Source: Pseudarthrobacter sp. SSS035
Lineage (GTDB): Bacteria > Actinomycetota > Actinomycetes > Actinomycetales > Micrococcaceae
DNA: 64,000 nucleotides
NCBI RefSeq assembly: GCF_023273875.1
Contig: NZ_CP096882.1
Span: forward strand, 4,774,001-4,838,000
Direction of reading: 5' to 3'
Under the pieces are notes generated by a model that was not told the DNA's origin, searched no databases, and saw only the letters and a list, made by a program, of their open reading frames with translations. The first letter of the stretch is position 1; each line of letters opens with the position of its first letter. This document shows, in pieces, positions 61,458 through 64,000 of this stretch. Position numbers and translations under genes: made by a program.

Positions 61458-61987
61458 TGGGCGACCTTGGGACTGATGGAGGTCACAAGCCATGGATCGT
61501 CCTGGCCGATGCGGTGGAGCATCATGTCCCAAGGGCCTTCGTTGGTATAGAAGGATGCCGTGACGGTCATGGGGTTCTGCGCTTCCCGGCTGATCGAGGG
61601 ACCATCCGTGACGGTGGAGTAGGGGATCCGGGCCGGGTCGATATACCTGGCGTCTTCCTTGTACTCGATGGCCAGCAGCGGCTCCAGCTCGGCGAACCAC
61701 GTCGTTTCCGGGACGTCGGGCCGCCCGAACAGTTTCATGGCCTTCGCGGCCGTTTCCCTGGCCCTGGCCTCCGAGCTTGCGTCCCAAGTGACATTGGGGC
61801 CTTCGTAGTGTTCCGTTGCGTGGCCGTCATCGACCGAGTGCTCGCCGCTGGCCTCTCCACCGCCCGGGGTAGCTGTAGCTGACGCGGCAGGAGGCGCACT
61901 GGCAGTGTTGGATGCTGGTTCGCCAACACAGCCACCCAGCAGAAGCGTGCCGGCCATGAGGGCCGGGAAAACCGCGAGTTTACGCAT
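61454..61987 (-). CDS. Transfer-operon lipoprotein
   Basis: 177 residues. A signal peptide with lipobox LLGGC (Cys20) precedes a Ala/Ser/Thr-rich linker and a small domain (ASSEARARETAAKAMKLFGR, ETTWFAELEPLLAIEYKEDA, YTNEGPWDMMLHRIGQDDPW). This domain resembles the NTF2-like fold of conjugation proteins by pattern only. ATG overlaps the stop of the M23 peptidase gene (TGATG). Probably attached to the outer face of the membrane as part of the channel. Confidence 0.75.
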   Translation of the reverse strand: MRKLAVFPALMAGTLLLGGCVGEPASNTASAPPAASATATPGGGEASGEHSVDDGHATEHYEGPNVTWDASSEARARETAAKAMKLFGRPDVPETTWFAELEPLLAIEYKEDARYIDPARIPYSTVTDGPSISREAQNPMTVTASFYTNEGPWDMMLHRIGQDDPWLVTSISPKVAQ

Positions 61988-63099
61988 CAGAGGATGCCCT
62001 TCTCTTTGAGGATCGGTGTCGGATCGATGGTGGCGTTGATGGGGATCATCGGGTTCGGGAGCGCCCCGGCGTAAAACTCCATATGCAGGTGCCGGCCGGT
62101 GACGTTGCCGGTCGCGCCCTCTGTGCCCAGCGGGGTCCCGGCGGCAACGGTGTCGCCTTCCTTAACCCGGACCGAGCCGGCCTCCATGTGGTACATGCCG
62201 ATCGTGAGCTTGCCGTCCGTGGTCTGGCCTGTCACGCCCGTGCCGAAAAGTCCATCGAGGTTCCGGACCTTCACGATCTTCATGTCCGTAACGGCGACGA
62301 TGGTTCCGGCGTCGCCTGGAGTGGCGAAGTCGATCCCGTAGTGAAAGTTGGCCAGCACTCCCCCAGCCGTACCGGCTGGAGCGGCGCGCGGCCCGTATCC
62401 ACTGGTGTTGATCGCGTCGACCATCGGCCTGACCCACTTGCCAGCCAGGTCCCCCACGACCTCGTTGCCGGCGCCGGGGCACACGCCCGAAGGATCCACC
62501 AGAGCGGCTGTTTCGCCTCCGAGGGCTTTGACGATTTCCGTAGCCGTGGGACGGAACTGGGTGTAGTGGTTCGGATCCGAGTTCCGCTGTGCCCGGTGGA
62601 TGGCGATCGTAGGCTCCAGCGACTCCCAGCCTTCCAAACGCTGCAACGCCTTGAAGAAGTTCGTGGCACTGATGTGCGGATCCATTCGGTCCTCGTAAGA
62701 ACCCCACGCGCCGTTATCGCGCTGCTGGAACAAACCGCGGGAATCCGGGCCGGCACCGTCACCGAAATCAATGACCCGCAGCGTGGACTCACCAATGGAA
62801 GCCTGAACACCGATCAGCTGAGCCGCCACCGGAAGACCCAGGTCCGACGCCGCTTTCAGGATCGCCGCGGCATTCTTCATCTGCTCCGCATCGACTCCAG
62901 CCACCGGGCTGCCGGGAACGGGTGCGGCAGATGACGCCGCCGCCGTCCCTGGAGCCACGCACGCCGAGGCTGCCAGTGCCGGAGTCCCTCCGTCATCGAG
63001 GACCACGACAACAAAACCGAGTGCCAGGGCAGTTGTAGCGGCAACAGGAACGACGACTTTTCGAAACGCTTTTCCTGCCCCAGCTGCAGCGATACGCAC
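61987..63099 (-). CDS. M23-family peptidoglycan hydrolase of the transfer operon
   Basis: 370 residues. A membrane anchor (VVVPVAATTALALGFVVVVL) precedes a lysozyme-like or goose-type middle region (SDLGLPVAAQLIGVQASIGE, DSRGLFQQRDNGAWGSYEDR) and a C-terminal M23 (lysostaphin/LytM) peptidase domain with its zinc ligands: His253 and Asp257 in FHYGIDFATP, and His337/His339 in GRHLHMEF. It should open the cell wall locally for the conjugation channel. First gene of the leftward operon; direct repeats at 63348-63385 lie upstream. Confidence 0.93.
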   Translation of the reverse strand: MRIAAAGAGKAFRKVVVPVAATTALALGFVVVVLDDGGTPALAASACVAPGTAAASSAAPVPGSPVAGVDAEQMKNAAAILKAASDLGLPVAAQLIGVQASIGESTLRVIDFGDGAGPDSRGLFQQRDNGAWGSYEDRMDPHISATNFFKALQRLEGWESLEPTIAIHRAQRNSDPNHYTQFRPTATEIVKALGGETAALVDPSGVCPGAGNEVVGDLAGKWVRPMVDAINTSGYGPRAAPAGTAGGVLANFHYGIDFATPGDAGTIVAVTDMKIVKVRNLDGLFGTGVTGQTTDGKLTIGMYHMEAGSVRVKEGDTVAAGTPLGTEGATGNVTGRHLHMEFYAGALPNPMIPINATIDPTPILKEKGIL

Positions 63100-63347
63100 T
63101 AGGAAGTCCGCCTGATCCCGTTGGTTCGAAACCAGGAATCTTTGAGGTTTATTGGGGGCCGTGTTGCGCGCGTGAGGGGAACTCCATGGAGCAGTGGATC
63201 TTCGGACACGGGCCAGTTCCTCGAAACGAGCAGCGTCTCCATGTGAAATCCCCTCGTTTCGGCTGGTGGCTTCGGCCGCCGCTCAACGCTGATCACGTGA
63301 CTCCCCCTTCGATGCTCACGCGTCGGCTCGCTCAATCAACGATACAT

Positions 63348-63385
63348 GCCTGTAGTGAACATGTGCAACGCCTGTAGTGGGCATG
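63348..63385. promoter_or_regulatory. Two 16-bp direct repeats in the divergent control region
   Basis: GCCTGTAGTGAACATG (63348-63363) and GCCTGTAGTGGGCATG (63370-63385) match at 14 of 16 bases and start 22 bp apart, about two helical turns. They lie between the transfer operon start (63099) and the rightward hydrolase-like gene (63473) and could be operators for a transfer regulator. The rest of the 373-bp spacer holds no recognised gene. Confidence 0.55.
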
Positions 63386-63472
63386 AATTGTTCATATATC
63401 AGGGGCTGAGGTGACGTTACGATGATTTGGCTTCGTTCCTCGCCCTGGAACGCGGCGGGAGGGTGAGACCAA

Positions 63473-64000
63473 ATGCAGACGACACGGCGGGGCCTGGTCG
63501 GCCTGGCGTTCTTTGTACCGGCAGCCGCACTATCTGGATTCGCGGTTGTTATGGCCCGCAAGATCGTTAAACGGGGACCAAAGGACTACCGTCGTGCCGA
63601 ATTGACAGATGATGGCCGCAGAGTCCGCATCGATTTGGACGACTACACCAAAGCCCTGGGCGACTTTGGCGTGTTCGACCCTGTGGCCGAGAGCTACACG
63701 AGAGTCGGCGAGGTCACACTGATCGATGAGGATCAGAAATACGTGGAGCGGCTAATTCATCCTTCGGGTGCCGGGCCGGCACGCCTGGGCCCCCTGGTCG
63801 ATTGGACCCCCGATGTGTTCTTCGAACCCTCTGCGGTGGCCGGACGGTTCGAAGAGGTGCAGATCCCCACAGCCTACGGCGCGGCGCCTGCATGGCTATT
63901 CCAAGGAAAGAACACCGACACATGGGTGATCCATATCCATGGCAGCTGGACAGACCGCTCGATCATGTTTCGGGACGTCCACGCTTTCAGTCCCCTGGGA
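63473..64000 (+). CDS. Alpha/beta hydrolase-like membrane-anchored protein (partial)
   Basis: 176 codons run off the right edge. ATG at 63473 follows GGAGGGTGA. The protein begins with a membrane anchor (GLVGLAFFVPAAALSGFAVV), then a region of unknown fold, and reaches DTWVIHIHGSWTDRSIMFRD, the first strand and oxyanion loop of an alpha/beta hydrolase. The nucleophile region lies beyond the window. It is divergent from the transfer operon and may share its control region. Confidence 0.7.
   Translation, partial: MQTTRRGLVGLAFFVPAAALSGFAVVMARKIVKRGPKDYRRAELTDDGRRVRIDLDDYTKALGDFGVFDPVAESYTRVGEVTLIDEDQKYVERLIHPSGAGPARLGPLVDWTPDVFFEPSAVAGRFEEVQIPTAYGAAPAWLFQGKNTDTWVIHIHGSWTDRSIMFRDVHAFSPLG

Overview
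The window is high-GC DNA from an actinomycete, most likely an Arthrobacter or Paenarthrobacter type of the Micrococcaceae. It is probably part of a large plasmid: it combines a conjugative transfer module of the kind found on such plasmids, several carbohydrate and organic-acid catabolic clusters, and a heavy load of intact and decayed insertion sequences. No rRNA, tRNA or CRISPR array was seen. The host assignment is an inference from protein flavour and gene content.

Layout. (1) 1-835: decayed IS701-type and IS3-type transposase remnants. (2) 0.8-2.7 kb: an AraC regulator divergent from a phytanoyl-CoA dioxygenase-family oxygenase. (3) 3.4-11.5 kb: a carbohydrate cluster read outward in both directions from a LacI-type operator at 7361-7374. 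Leftward are a mannose-6-phosphate isomerase-like protein, a truncated sugar ABC permease, a Gfo/Idh/MocA dehydrogenase and a ThuA-domain protein. Rightward are an SGNH hydrolase, a sugar-phosphate isomerase/epimerase, an MGH1/GH63-like hydrolase, a ThuA copy with an internal deletion, and a SnoaL-like protein. (4) 11.7-14.1 kb: an aldo/keto reductase split by an intact IS3-family element with a 3-bp target duplication. (5) 14.2-19.4 kb: a graveyard of transposase, nucleotidyltransferase and conjugation-gene fragments around one intact AAA-type ATPase, ending in a truncated Tn3-family tnpA. (6) 19.9-22.4 kb: a zinc-ribbon/Vsr-like nuclease, a helicase-associated-domain protein and a small membrane protein. 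(7) 22.6-28.2 kb: an operon of 3-hydroxyisobutyrate-type dehydrogenase, aldehyde dehydrogenase, MFS transporter and formaldehyde-activating enzyme, divergent from an IclR regulator. (8) 28.2-32.9 kb: a complete Tn3-family transposon. (9) 32.9-35.5 kb: an XRE-cupin regulator, a thioredoxin-reductase-like flavoprotein, a small membrane protein and a TipAS-like protein. (10) 35.9-38.4 kb: a second decayed Tn3, a SWEET/PQ-loop transporter, and C-terminal scraps of a second fae and a second aldehyde dehydrogenase.

(11) 38.5-50.4 kb, all on the minus strand: an alpha/beta hydrolase, an IclR regulator, a four-gene OpuB/ProU-type osmolyte ABC importer, a carbon-nitrogen hydrolase, a DUF6282 protein, a 960-residue FAD/Fe-S dehydrogenase and an aldehyde dehydrogenase. 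This reads as one uptake-and-oxidation system for a small nitrogen-containing compound; the substrate is unknown. (12) 51.4-63.1 kb, minus strand: a tightly coupled conjugation operon. In transcription order it encodes an M23 peptidase, a lipoprotein, a 63-residue protein, a MinD-like ATPase, a small membrane protein, a single-span membrane protein, a VirB6-like protein, an SCO6880-like protein, a VirB4-like ATPase, a frameshifted TraG/VirD4 coupling protein and a DUF4913 protein. No relaxase or replication gene is visible. (13) 63.5-64 kb: the start of an alpha/beta-hydrolase-like gene that runs off the end.

The most notable signals are the fae operon with a decayed second copy 15 kb away, the inverted Tn3 half-element and full element bracketing that operon, three copies of a 32-bp repeat at remnant junctions, an alpha/beta hydrolase with Gly in place of the nucleophile Ser, a MinD-like ATPase without the signature lysine, a leader ORF on the osmolyte importer, and a perfect 16-bp hairpin in front of the FAD/Fe-S dehydrogenase.
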